A stretch of DNA of 64,000 bases from Corynebacterium sp. NML98-0116 (lineage in GTDB: Bacteria > Actinomycetota > Actinomycetes > Mycobacteriales > Mycobacteriaceae), in the NCBI RefSeq assembly GCF_001767255.1, contig NZ_CP017639.1:1510875-1574874 (forward strand). The letters run 5' to 3'. Of the stretch, positions 18,286-26,603 are shown piece by piece. The notes under the pieces are model-generated. The model saw only the letters and a program-made list of their open reading frames with translations, was not told the origin of the DNA and made no database searches. The position numbers were made by a program, and so were the translations under genes. How positions within the stretch are numbered: position 1 is the stretch's first letter; each line of letters begins with the position of its first letter.

Positions 18286-18918
18286 ATGGCTATTACCCCA
18301 GTTGTTGTCCCAGGTCAGAAGCGCGAAGAGTTCGGCAAGGGCGCTGCACGTCGCCTGCGTCGCGACGGCCGTATCCCGGGCGTTCTCTACGAAGCTGGCA
18401 TCGACAACATCCACTTCTCTGTCGACCGCATCGAGATGACCTCCATCGTGCGCAACGAGGGCGTCAACGCCATTGTTGAGCTGGAGCTCGACGGCGAGAA
18501 GCTGCTCGCGATGGTCAAGCACATCGACCAGAACGTGATCACCCTCGATATCGACCACATCGACCTGCTCGGCATTAAGCGCGGCGAGAAGGTTGTCGTC
18601 GAGGTCCCTGTTGTCACTGTCGGCGAGGCTCACCCAGACGCAGTCGTCCTGGTCGAGTCCGACCTGATCGAGATCGAGATCGACGCTCTGAACATCCCGG
18701 ACGAGATCGAGGTCAACATCGATGGCAAGGAGATCGGCGACCTCATCACCGCTGCCGACGTCACGCTGCCTGAGGGCGCTGAGCTGGTGTCCGCTCCGGA
18801 TCACCTGCTGGTGAACTTCACCTACGAGCAGGTTGACGAGGATCTCGAGGCTGCAGCTGAGGAAGCTGAAGAGGGCGGCGCTGAAGCTGGCGCAGAGTCC
18901 ACTGAGGAAGCTGAGTAA
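18286..18918 (+). CDS. rplY: Large ribosomal subunit protein bL25 (general stress CTC form)
   Basis: Binds 5S rRNA in the large ribosomal subunit. This is the long CTC form, 210 residues: an N-terminal L25 beta-barrel with the typical REEFGKGAARRLRRDGRIPG start, a second C-terminal beta domain, and a very acidic Glu/Ala tail from about residue 180. AAAGGAG stands about 10 bases before the ATG. A perfect terminator follows. Lying between pat and pth, it matches the usual actinobacterial rplY-pth order. Confidence 0.96.
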   Translation: MAITPVVVPGQKREEFGKGAARRLRRDGRIPGVLYEAGIDNIHFSVDRIEMTSIVRNEGVNAIVELELDGEKLLAMVKHIDQNVITLDIDHIDLLGIKRGEKVVVEVPVVTVGEAHPDAVVLVESDLIEIEIDALNIPDEIEVNIDGKEIGDLITAADVTLPEGAELVSAPDHLLVNFTYEQVDEDLEAAAEEAEEGGAEAGAESTEEAE

Positions 18919-18947
18919 TCCTCCCGCTGCGTTTCACAACGTTTCGA

Positions 18948-18978
18948 CGCCCCGTTCCACATGCGAGCGGGGCGTTTT
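18948..18978 (+). terminator. Terminator of rplY
   Basis: CGCCCCG (18948-18954) pairs with CGGGGCG (18968-18974), followed by TTTT. Confidence 0.88.
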
Positions 18979-19002
18979 GCCATCTGTGCCTATGATGTGG
19001 GA

Positions 19003-19578
19003 ATGACTGCTTCACCTATCATCGTCGTGGGCCTTGGAAACCCTGGCCCGAAATATGAGGGAACGCGCCATAACGTAGGCGTGTCTGTTATTGAGGAGCT
19101 CGCGGGCCGAGCAACGATGTCGCCGGCGACGCTTGCGCTGCACAAGCGCACGAATACCCAGGTTGCGGAACTCGCCGCAGGCAGGCTTCTGGCGGACCGT
19201 CGAGTGGTCCTGGCACGAACGCAAAGCTACATGAACGTGTCTGGCGGCCCGGTCAAGGCACTGCTTGACTACTTCGACGCCTCCCCCGCGGACCTTTACG
19301 TGGTCCACGACGAGCTTGACCTTCCGCTGGGAGAGGTGAAGCTACGCACCGGCGGGGGCGACCACGGGCATAACGGGCTGAAGTCAGTGACCCAGTCGCT
19401 GTCGAAGCTGAAAAACGGCAAGAACTACAACAAGCTTGCGGTCGGGATTGGGCGCCCGCCGGGCAAGATGCCGCCGGCGGACTACGTGCTGCGCCAGTTC
19501 GCGGCGAAAGAGCAGATCGATGTCGCGATTGCTGTTGCCGATGCGGCCGACGCGTTCATCGCCCACGCGCAGGGTTAA
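19003..19578 (+). CDS. pth: Peptidyl-tRNA hydrolase (first copy)
   Basis: Releases peptides from peptidyl-tRNAs that drop off the ribosome, recycling the tRNA; 191 residues. Catalytic-site elements are present: GLGNPGPKYEGTRHNVG (Asn and the essential His), VVHDELDLPLG and GGGDHGHNGLKS. The ATG at 19003 is supported by TATGAT (18991-18996) only 6 bases before it, indicating a leaderless mRNA. Its stop codon shares four bases (TTAA) with the stop of the opposing nitronate monooxygenase-like gene. A second copy lies 1 kb away at 20553; the two differ clearly in sequence, so this is not a recent duplication. Confidence 0.95.
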   Translation: MTASPIIVVGLGNPGPKYEGTRHNVGVSVIEELAGRATMSPATLALHKRTNTQVAELAAGRLLADRRVVLARTQSYMNVSGGPVKALLDYFDASPADLYVVHDELDLPLGEVKLRTGGGDHGHNGLKSVTQSLSKLKNGKNYNKLAVGIGRPPGKMPPADYVLRQFAAKEQIDVAIAVADAADAFIAHAQG

Positions 19579-20492
19579 CGGAGTTTGCCGGTACCTGCCA
19601 TCCACGCTTCCACGGCCGCCGCGGGCCCCGTAGGCAAAGTGCCTCGCCGAGCGCCGACCAGGCAGTAGTCATTCTCCGAGGTCATGGGGCGCAGGTAGGG
19701 GTAGAGCGGCGGCAGATCGGGGTGCGCGTCTGTGAACGCGCTCTGGATACCCCTGGCGACCCGTCCGCTGAACGCCCTGCTAGCAATCGTCGACCGATCG
19801 CTTTGGAGCAGCTCGCGGTTACGCAGGCTCGTTCCGGCTTCGTCCGTCATGAGGAATACGCTGCCGCAGGATACCGCCGTAGCGCCTGCTTCAATGAGAC
19901 GGTCGACGTCGTAGGGCGTGCGCGCTCCCCCGGCCGCGATGATTGGCACTCCGATGCTTGTGAGCACGCGGACGAGCTCCAGGGTGTCACGTGGGTCCGG
20001 CATCTCGTTCGGCGACCACGTAGCACGGTGACCTCCTGCAGAAATTCCTTGCACCACGAGTGCGTCAACGCCACGCGCGACGGCAACCTTCGCTTCTTCT
20101 TCGTTGGTGACGGTCGCCCAGGCCTGCGCGCCGGCGTTGTGTGCGCGTTGAATTTCGCGCTCGGAAAAACACCCGAACGTCGAGGAGACCACTGCAGGGC
20201 CAGCCTCGAGCGCAATCGCAAACTTATCCTCGAAGCCACAGCTCAAGTCAACATCCGGCACCTCCACCCCAAGTTCCGCGGCCAGCGCGCGGACGTCACG
20301 CTGATCGGGCGCAATCTGCTGTGGCATGAAGAAGTTCACGCCAAAGTTGCCGTTGACCTCCGCAAGTTCTTCGCGGGCCTGCGCGACGCTACAGGTCCCA
20401 AACGCAAGGAACCCAAACGTCACGGCGTTGACAAGGGCCGGCGTGGAGGGTCCTCCCGCCATCGGAGCCGCAATAATCTTCGGTAGCTGCAT
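19575..20492 (-). CDS. Nitronate monooxygenase-like FMN protein
   Basis: TIM-barrel flavoprotein of 305 residues in the nitronate monooxygenase / 2-nitropropane dioxygenase family, which oxidises toxic alkyl nitronates such as propionate-3-nitronate. Seen in the sequence: the N-terminal APMAGGPSTPAL strand, VVQGISAGGHR with the His often used as catalytic base, and the FMN-phosphate region PIIAAGGARTPYDV then GATAVSCGSVFL. The ATG at 20492 has TAGCGT 6 bases upstream (plus-strand 20499-20504), consistent with a leaderless transcript. It lies antisense between the two pth genes; a functional tie to them is not evident. Confidence 0.85.
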   Translation of the reverse strand: MQLPKIIAAPMAGGPSTPALVNAVTFGFLAFGTCSVAQAREELAEVNGNFGVNFFMPQQIAPDQRDVRALAAELGVEVPDVDLSCGFEDKFAIALEAGPAVVSSTFGCFSEREIQRAHNAGAQAWATVTNEEEAKVAVARGVDALVVQGISAGGHRATWSPNEMPDPRDTLELVRVLTSIGVPIIAAGGARTPYDVDRLIEAGATAVSCGSVFLMTDEAGTSLRNRELLQSDRSTIASRAFSGRVARGIQSAFTDAHPDLPPLYPYLRPMTSENDYCLVGARRGTLPTGPAAAVEAWMAGTGKLR

Positions 20493-20552
20493 ACCCATAC
20501 GCTAGCGGCTCCCACCGTGAGAATCGAAGGGTTTTGCCTTACACTAGCCTCC

Positions 20553-21155
20553 GTGTTGAACTTCTTCCGCCGCCCCAAGCGCACCAACTCTGTCCCTAAG
20601 CAACCCGAAAACATTGACTGGCTCGTCGTTGGGCTGGGCAACCCAGGTACCCAATACGAGAAGACGCGGCACAACATCGGCTACCTCGTTGTGGACGCGC
20701 TCGCGGAAGGGCTTCCGGTCACCACCGGCCGCGGATACTCCTTCGCCGTCAAGGATGGTGTGGCCTACGCCCGCGCACACACCTACATGAACGAGTCTGC
20801 CAAGGCCATCGCCCCGCTCGCCGCGCGCTACAACCTTCCCCCAGAGCGGATCGTGATCGTCCACGACGAGCTGGATCTTCCTCCCGGGAAGGTGCGCCTG
20901 AAGCAGGGCGGCAACGAGAACGGCCACAACGGGTTGAAGTCGCTCACGCAGGAGCTCGGGACGCGCGACTACGTGCGGGTGCGCGTCGGCATCGGCAGGC
21001 CGCCGAAAGGAAGCGGCATCGCTATCCCCGATTGGGTGCTTGCGGAATTCACAACCACCCCCACTGACGCAATCGCGTTAGCTGCCGATGCCGTCCACGC
21101 AATCACCAGCACCGGGCTCGCGCAAGCGCAAAACGAGATCCACCCGCGCAGCTAA
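20553..21155 (+). CDS. pth: Peptidyl-tRNA hydrolase (second copy)
   Basis: A second Pth-family enzyme of 200 residues, with an extra N-terminal segment of about 20 residues rich in Arg and Lys (FFRRPKRTNS). The active-site elements are intact: GLGNPGTQYEKTRHNIG, IVHDELDLPPG and GGNENGHNGLKS, so it should be active. The GTG at 20553 is chosen because TACACT (20540-20545) lies exactly 7 bases before it, the leaderless spacing; a GTG further up at 20517 would precede the promoter. Having two pth genes is known in corynebacteria. The basic N-terminus may alter tRNA or ribosome binding, which is inference. Confidence 0.93.
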   Translation: MLNFFRRPKRTNSVPKQPENIDWLVVGLGNPGTQYEKTRHNIGYLVVDALAEGLPVTTGRGYSFAVKDGVAYARAHTYMNESAKAIAPLAARYNLPPERIVIVHDELDLPPGKVRLKQGGNENGHNGLKSLTQELGTRDYVRVRVGIGRPPKGSGIAIPDWVLAEFTTTPTDAIALAADAVHAITSTGLAQAQNEIHPRS

Positions 21156-21165
21156 CCCGGCTCTC

Positions 21166-21720
21166 CTACTGGGAAGCGTGATGGTGACGCAAGAACTGTT
21201 CCAGCGCATTCAGCATCTTCGTCAGGTCGGTGTTCTTCTGAGGGCGCGGGGTGAGGGTGCCGTTGGTGGCGTCGTCGAAAAGTGAAAGGGCAACTTGGTT
21301 GCGCACGTCGAACATCGAAAAGTTTGCGACGATCTGCCGCCAGTGCTCCACCGCGCGAATCGCGCCGTCGGCACTGTATCCAACGAATGCGACGGGCTTC
21401 ATGGCCCACTCGCCGCTGAGGCTGTCGTAGGCGTTCTTCATCGCGCCAGGCACGGAGTGATTGTGCTCAGGGGTAACGAAGATGTAGCCGTCGCAACTAT
21501 CGACTGCGCGAGACCAGGCGGTAACACGCTCATCGGCGTACTGTTTGTTCGCGCCTCCAGGTAGCGTCGCTGTGTCGAGCAGTGGGACTTGAAACTCCTG
21601 GAGATCAAGGATCTCGTAGGTGACGTCGGGGCTGTTCGCAGCAGCGTCAGCAACCCAGTGGGCAACTTGCTCGCCAAAGCGGCCTTGGCGAATGGATCCG
21701 AGCACGATTCCGACTTTCAT
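21166..21720 (-). CDS. NADPH-dependent FMN reductase-family protein
   Basis: Flavodoxin-fold oxidoreductase of 184 residues, likely reducing quinones or flavins with NAD(P)H and so limiting redox stress. The FMN-phosphate loop GSIRQGRFGEQVA is at the N-terminus and the isoalloxazine contact PEHNHSVPGAMKNAYD follows at about residues 88-103; both are diagnostic. The ATG at 21720 has GAGG upstream; a GTG four codons earlier is possible. It converges with the second pth gene, with a 10-base gap. The natural substrate is not shown by sequence. Confidence 0.85.
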   Translation of the reverse strand: MKVGIVLGSIRQGRFGEQVAHWVADAAANSPDVTYEILDLQEFQVPLLDTATLPGGANKQYADERVTAWSRAVDSCDGYIFVTPEHNHSVPGAMKNAYDSLSGEWAMKPVAFVGYSADGAIRAVEHWRQIVANFSMFDVRNQVALSLFDDATNGTLTPRPQKNTDLTKMLNALEQFLRHHHASQ

Positions 21721-21851
21721 CACAAACCTCACAGTGTTGCGTTACGTTGACCTAATTCTTTCCCAACCGCGGCGACTATAGCACCGCCCTCCTCACCCTA
21801 CCTGCCTCCGGTTGTCTATCTCCCCCGCCTTGCGACTACGCTTGAGCACTT

Positions 21852-23498
21852 ATGAGCACGTCTACTGGTACCCGCGCAGAGGCCCACCGTCGCCGCACGT
21901 TCGCAGTCATTGCCCACCCCGATGCTGGTAAGTCAACGCTGACGGAAGCGCTTGCGTTGCACGCGCACGTCATTTCGGAGGCAGGTGCGGTGCACGGCAA
22001 GGGCAACCGCAAGTCGACGGTCTCCGACTGGATGGACATGGAGAAGGAACGCGGAATCTCCGTAGCGTCCTCGGCGCTCCAGTTCGAGTACCTCCCCGAA
22101 GGCTCGGAGGCGACGACGCCCTACATGATCAACCTGGTTGATACGCCTGGTCACGCCGATTTCTCCGAAGATACCTACCGCGTGCTGTCCGCAGTCGATG
22201 CCGCTGTCATGCTTATCGACGCCGCCAAGGGCCTTGAGCCACAAACCCTCAAGCTCTTCCGCGTCTGCAAGGCGCGCGGCTTGCCGATCGTCACGGTGGT
22301 CAACAAGTGGGACCGCATCGGCCGCGAGCCGCTCGAGCTGGTGGACGAGATTGTCCAGGAGATCGACCTGCAGCCGACGCCGCTGTACTGGCCTGTCGGC
22401 GAGGCTGGCGACTTCCGTGGGCTCGCCCACATCAACGCTGACGGCGAGGCAGACAACTATATCCACTTCATCCGTACCGCCGGCGGGTCCACCATCGCGC
22501 CGGAGGAGCACTACTCCCCTGATGAGGCAGCTAACCGCGAGGGCGAGACCTGGGAGACCGCCGTCGAGGAAGCTGAGCTGCTTGCCGCCGACGGCGCTGT
22601 GCACGACCAGACGCTGTTCGAGCAGTGCGTGACCTCCCCCATCATCTTCGCCTCCGCGATGCTGAACTTCGGTGTCCATCAAATCCTGGACACGCTGTGC
22701 GCGATCGCGCCAGCTCCTCAGGGCCGTGACGCCGACCCCAAGGCCGTCGAGACTTCCACCACCGCGATGGATACTCACCGTGACCTCGACGACGACTTTT
22801 CCGGTGTGGTGTTCAAAGTGCAGGCAGGCATGGACAAACACCACCGCGACACCTTGGCGTTTATGCGAGTCATCTCCGGCGAGTTCGACCGCGGTATGCA
22901 GGTCACGCACGCCCAAAGTGGCCGTACGTTCTCCACCAAGTACGCGCTGACGGTCTTCGGGCGTAACCGCGACACCGTGGAAACCGCCTTCCCCGGCGAC
23001 ATCATCGGTTTGGTCAACGCCGGTTCGCTCGCGCCGGGCGACACCATCTACGCAGGCAAGAAGGTGCAATACCCGCCGATGCCGCAGTTCGCACCGGAAC
23101 ACTTCCAGACGCTGCGCGCTAAGTCTTTGGGCAAGTATAAGCAGTTCCGTAAGGCCCTCGACCAGCTGGATGCGGAAGGCGTTGTCCAGATCCTGCGCAA
23201 CGACCTGCGCGGCGACGCTGCTCCGGTCATGGCGGCCGTCGGCCCGATGCAGTTCGAGGTCATGCAGGCCCGCATGGAGCTGGAGTACAACGTGGAAACA
23301 GTCACGGAACCAATCCCGTACTCGGTGGCACGTCGCACCGATGCCGAATCCGCGGAGGCGCTTGGTCGCCAGCGTGGCGTCGAGATCTTCACGCGCACTG
23401 ACGGCGAGCTCATCGCCCTGTTCGGTGATAAGTGGCGCCTGGCCTTCATCCAGAAGGAGCACCCGAACCTCACGATGGAACCACTCGTCGCCGACTAG
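21852..23498 (+). CDS. prfC: Peptide chain release factor 3
   Basis: Translational GTPase of 548 residues that recycles RF1 and RF2 after termination. The GTPase motifs are G1 AHPDAGKST, the switch region ERGISVASSALQFEY, G3 DTPGHADFSEDT and G4 NKWDR (a Trp where many proteins have Met or Leu). The C-terminal part has the RF3 domains II and III with PMQFEVMQARMELEYN. Full length. The gene starts at an ATG with TACGCT about 9 bases upstream and no clear SD. Its stop overlaps that of the opposing BrkB-like gene in a shared CTAG. Confidence 0.96.
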   Translation: MSTSTGTRAEAHRRRTFAVIAHPDAGKSTLTEALALHAHVISEAGAVHGKGNRKSTVSDWMDMEKERGISVASSALQFEYLPEGSEATTPYMINLVDTPGHADFSEDTYRVLSAVDAAVMLIDAAKGLEPQTLKLFRVCKARGLPIVTVVNKWDRIGREPLELVDEIVQEIDLQPTPLYWPVGEAGDFRGLAHINADGEADNYIHFIRTAGGSTIAPEEHYSPDEAANREGETWETAVEEAELLAADGAVHDQTLFEQCVTSPIIFASAMLNFGVHQILDTLCAIAPAPQGRDADPKAVETSTTAMDTHRDLDDDFSGVVFKVQAGMDKHHRDTLAFMRVISGEFDRGMQVTHAQSGRTFSTKYALTVFGRNRDTVETAFPGDIIGLVNAGSLAPGDTIYAGKKVQYPPMPQFAPEHFQTLRAKSLGKYKQFRKALDQLDAEGVVQILRNDLRGDAAPVMAAVGPMQFEVMQARMELEYNVETVTEPIPYSVARRTDAESAEALGRQRGVEIFTRTDGELIALFGDKWRLAFIQKEHPNLTMEPLVAD

Positions 23499-24649
23499 GC
23501 CTCCGGCCCCTCCTCGACGTCGTCGTCATCCTCCTCCTGCGCTTTGAGCGTTGAGGCACTGCGGTCGATCCAGCGCTGCACTTTCAGCCGGAAATCGACC
23601 GCTTTTGTGCTGCGTGGCGGGACCTGGATTATTGTTTCGGCGTCGTAGCCCGCCTGCAGTTGCTTCACGCGCAGCACTTCCGCGTCGATCTTGACGCCCT
23701 CGAGGAGCACGACATTCATCACCCAGACCAGCACAAGGACGGCGCCCACTGTGCCGAACGCCCCGTACGCGCTGGAGATCCCTATCGTGCCGATGAACCA
23801 TGAGAAGCCAAGCCAAATAATGAAAATCGCCGTCAGCGCCATCGAGGACCCAAGGGTCAGCAGGCGGAACTTCTCCGGCCGAACGTTGGGCGAAACGAAG
23901 TAGAGGATGGAGATCAACGCGATCGCAGTCACGATAGTGACCGGGAAGCGGGCGTAGTCCCAGACCGGCAGGAAGATCTTTGTCAGGTAATCAACGGCCT
24001 CGGTCATCCCCAGTGGTTCCGCGATCGGCTGCAGCAGACCGTTCACGATTGACTCGCGCAAAAACGTGCCGACGATAATCACGATCACCCCGAGCACCAT
24101 GACCAGCGTGGTGACCCACATCGTGAACCACGTGCGTACCAGGTTGCGCCCCTCCATGCGACCGTACATGACGTTCGCGTTCCGTGAAAAAGATCGCACG
24201 TACGCGGATGCGGAAAGGAGCGAGATCACAATCGATACCACCAGCGCAATCGTGCTCTGCGCCGGTGTGCCAATCACCGTCAGGAGGAAGCGCAGGGCCT
24301 CATCCTCCAGCGCTTCGGGCACATAGAGGGCGATGAAGTCGTCGATGATGTCGTTGACGGCGGCTTCATCACGCGGCAGCAGCAGCGTCGCGATCGAGTA
24401 GACCGCCAAAATCATCGGGGCGATAGACAACACGGCGTAGTAGGTCAGCGCAGCTGCGCGGTCAAGCATTGCGTCAACCGAGAAGTCCGCAATGACACGC
24501 TTAGCCACGTATATCCAGCCCTGTGGCGTGACCCGGTTATCTTTTGTGAACACGTCAGGCCCGTCGCTGTGCTGCGGCACGTGCACGAGTTCGCCGGGAC
24601 CATAGGGCACGACGTAGTCTGTCGCCGGAGGCGATTGGCTGTGTTCCAT
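23495..24649 (-). CDS. YihY/BrkB-family membrane protein
   Basis: Integral membrane protein of the YihY/virulence factor BrkB family (formerly mis-called RNase BN), 384 residues, function unsettled. A polar N-terminal tail of about 60 residues leads to six hydrophobic segments with the family motif AAALTYYAVLSIAPMI in the first. The C-terminus is cytoplasmic and ends in a very acidic stretch (EEDDDDVEEGPEA). The ATG at 24649 has TAGGGT (plus-strand 24657-24662) 7 bases upstream, suggesting a leaderless mRNA. It is divergent from the unknown gene at 24684, with only 34 bases between the two start codons. Confidence 0.9.
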   Translation of the reverse strand: MEHSQSPPATDYVVPYGPGELVHVPQHSDGPDVFTKDNRVTPQGWIYVAKRVIADFSVDAMLDRAAALTYYAVLSIAPMILAVYSIATLLLPRDEAAVNDIIDDFIALYVPEALEDEALRFLLTVIGTPAQSTIALVVSIVISLLSASAYVRSFSRNANVMYGRMEGRNLVRTWFTMWVTTLVMVLGVIVIIVGTFLRESIVNGLLQPIAEPLGMTEAVDYLTKIFLPVWDYARFPVTIVTAIALISILYFVSPNVRPEKFRLLTLGSSMALTAIFIIWLGFSWFIGTIGISSAYGAFGTVGAVLVLVWVMNVVLLEGVKIDAEVLRVKQLQAGYDAETIIQVPPRSTKAVDFRLKVQRWIDRSASTLKAQEEDDDDVEEGPEA

Positions 24650-24656
24650 GGCGTTT

Positions 24657-24676
24657 ACCCTAGTACAGGGTATCGT
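24657..24676. promoter_or_regulatory. Divergent leaderless promoter pair, BrkB-like / unknown gene
   Basis: The leftward -10 TAGGGT (24657-24662) is 7 bases from the ATG at 24649. The rightward -10 TATCGT (24671-24676) is 7 bases from the ATG at 24684. Confidence 0.6.
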
Positions 24677-24683
24677 GTGCACC

Positions 24684-25091
24684 ATGAGCGTGTTGGGTCA
24701 GATTAAGCAATGGTTCGGGGCGGGCGCTGCTCCTGCACTCGCTGAGTACCCGACGGAGTATGAGCGTGTAGAGCTCCCGGTCCTCAAGGTCACGACTGCA
24801 GCGCTCTCCCCAGGTTCGGACGAACGACTGGTCATCGTGACCTCCACACCAGCGGCACTCGCGGAGCTCCAGCGTATCGACGGCCCACTCCAGATGATCT
24901 GCCCCGGCGCACGCACCGTGACCTGGGTGCCCGTCAAAAAGCCCGCTGTTCCTGTACTCGACCCCAATGCTGGATGGGTCATCCCGCTGACCGCTGAGGC
25001 GCGTCAGGAAATCGCTTCGCTGCCGGCGACCGAAGGCGAGCTCGAGCTGCAGACCATGCACCTCGCGTTCATTCTCGAGTCTGTACAGTAA
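24684..25091 (+). CDS. Unknown protein
   Basis: I do not recognise this 135-residue protein. It is soluble-looking, without signal peptide or membrane helix, starting with a short amphipathic segment (MSVLGQIKQWFG) and continuing with alternating strands and loops rich in Pro, Val and Thr. The start is supported by TATCGT 7 bases upstream of the ATG. It is followed only 5 bases later by mntR, whose own -10 box lies at the end of this gene, so the two may be co-transcribed. Its position beside a metal regulator gives no firm functional hint. Confidence 0.75.
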   Translation: MSVLGQIKQWFGAGAAPALAEYPTEYERVELPVLKVTTAALSPGSDERLVIVTSTPAALAELQRIDGPLQMICPGARTVTWVPVKKPAVPVLDPNAGWVIPLTAEARQEIASLPATEGELELQTMHLAFILESVQ

Positions 25092-25096
25092 GCCCC

Positions 25097-25798
25097 ATGG
25101 ATTCCGTTTCCCAGCTCTCCACCAGTACGCAGGACTATCTCAAGTCACTCTGGGCGCTCACCGAATGGTCAGACACGAAGGTGACCACCAAGGTGCTGGC
25201 GGATTACATGGGGCTTCGGCTCTCGAGCGTGTCGGACGCCGTCAAGAAGCTTGCTCAGCAAGGGTACGTACACCATAAGCCTTACGCGCCCATTACGCTG
25301 ACGGAGGAAGGCCGCGCGCACGCCGTCGCGATGATTCGCCGTCACCGCCTCATCGAAACATTCCTCGTGGAAACGCTCGGATACTCGTGGGACCAGGTGC
25401 ATGACGACGCCGAGGTCCTCGAGCACGCCGTTTCGGAATTCATGCTGCAGCGCCTCGACGCCCACCTCAACTACCCTTCCCGCGACCCACACGGCGACCC
25501 CATCCCCGCCGCCGACGGCACCGTGCCGCAATTCCACGCTGAGCCGCTGAGCACGATCGCCCCAGACAACGACGTCGTGGTCCAACGTGTCTCCGACGGT
25601 GACCCGAGTCTGCTGCAGTTCTTCGACACCTCCGGTATCACGGTGGGTACGCACTTGCGTACCCAGCAGGCAGCCCCGTTCTCTGACACCGTCGAAGTGC
25701 TTATCGACGGCCAGCAACCTCCACTTGCGCTCGGGAAACGCGCAGCGGACGCCGTGTGGGTGACCGCTGAGCCCGCCGTGCCCAGAGGGCGCAGCTGA
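25097..25798 (+). CDS. mntR: DtxR-family metal-dependent regulator (MntR)
   Basis: Metal-sensing repressor of 233 residues, most likely for the neighbouring manganese transporter. Residues 1-75 form the winged helix (TTKVLADYMGLRLSSVSDAV), residues about 76-140 the metal-binding dimerisation domain (RHRLIETFLVETLGYSWDQV, DDAEVLEHAVSEF), and the C-terminal part an SH3-like domain. The metal ligands expected for this family (Glu, His and Asp around HDDAEVLEHAV) are present. TACAGT lies 7 bases before the ATG. The last 98 bases overlap mntD on the other strand. In C. diphtheriae an MntR controls mntABCD; the same role here is inference. Confidence 0.9.
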   Translation: MDSVSQLSTSTQDYLKSLWALTEWSDTKVTTKVLADYMGLRLSSVSDAVKKLAQQGYVHHKPYAPITLTEEGRAHAVAMIRRHRLIETFLVETLGYSWDQVHDDAEVLEHAVSEFMLQRLDAHLNYPSRDPHGDPIPAADGTVPQFHAEPLSTIAPDNDVVVQRVSDGDPSLLQFFDTSGITVGTHLRTQQAAPFSDTVEVLIDGQQPPLALGKRAADAVWVTAEPAVPRGRS

Positions 25799-26603
25799 GG
25801 AACTCGAGCCCGTAGATGACAGTCATCGTGGCGGAGGTGGGGGCGTCGAGAAGGTAGGCGACGCCGAAGCCTGCGACTGCCCCAACCGCAGCGAGCAGAA
25901 CCGTCAGGGTCATCATGCGCGGTACCGTCGTGGCCAACTGTTTGGCTGCTGCCGCGGGGATGACCACCAGTGCAATGACCAGGATCGCCCCGACTGCGTT
26001 GAACGCTGCTGTGACGGTCAAGGACACCAGGAACATAAACGCGACGGACAGCATGCTCACTGGCACGCCGATGCTGCGTGCGAACTGGCCATCAAACGTG
26101 GACGCGAGCAGTTGCGGATACACAAGACCAATCGCGACCACGTTGAGCGCTAGCACCGCGAGCATGATGTAGAGATACACCGGTCCCAGCTGCGCCCCGC
26201 CAACAGTAAGCTGATTCCACGCAGCCAGGTTCAAGTCGCCGACGAGCACCGCGTGTGTATCCAGGTGGACGTTCGAGAAGTGGGAGGTAATCAGGATGAC
26301 GCCCACGCTGAACAGTGCCGGGAAGATGAGGCCCTGCGGGGCGTCTCCAGTCACGAGTCCCGAATCCCCGAGCCACTGTGCGCCGAGGACCACCGCCACA
26401 CCGGCCAGCGCCGCGCACACGATCACCACCGGTGAGTTCAGGTTGTTCGTAAACAAGTACCCCAGGGCAATGCCCGGCAAGATCGCATGCCCGATAGCAT
26501 CTATGAGCATGGAGTGCTTCCGCAGCACAACGAATGCTCCCGGCACTGCGCATGCGCACGCCGTGACCACCGCGAGCAAAAGTGTTCCGACGATGAAACT
26601 CAC
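25701..26603 (-). CDS. mntD: Manganese/metal ABC transporter permease (MntD)
   Basis: Second permease subunit of the metal importer, 300 residues, about nine hydrophobic segments, of the ABC-3 (ZnuB/TroC/MntB) family. The HAILPGIALGYLF segment in the N-terminal third and the VIALVVIPAAAAKQL region near the middle are family signatures. The GTG at 26603 is chosen: it overlaps the stop of mntC (GTGA) and has GGAGG 6-7 bases upstream; upstream frame extension would run into mntC. The C-terminal tail is Arg-rich and is encoded antisense to the 3' end of mntR. It acts with MntC, the MntB ATPase and MntA. Confidence 0.93.
   Translation of the reverse strand: MSFIVGTLLLAVVTACACAVPGAFVVLRKHSMLIDAIGHAILPGIALGYLFTNNLNSPVVIVCAALAGVAVVLGAQWLGDSGLVTGDAPQGLIFPALFSVGVILITSHFSNVHLDTHAVLVGDLNLAAWNQLTVGGAQLGPVYLYIMLAVLALNVVAIGLVYPQLLASTFDGQFARSIGVPVSMLSVAFMFLVSLTVTAAFNAVGAILVIALVVIPAAAAKQLATTVPRMMTLTVLLAAVGAVAGFGVAYLLDAPTSATMTVIYGLEFLSCALWARRAQRSPTRRPLRVSRAQVEVAGRR

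Noticed and set aside
21933..23462. 509-codon open frame opposite prfC
   Set aside because: Antisense to the intact RF3 GTPase motifs, with no promoter, SD or recognisable domain.
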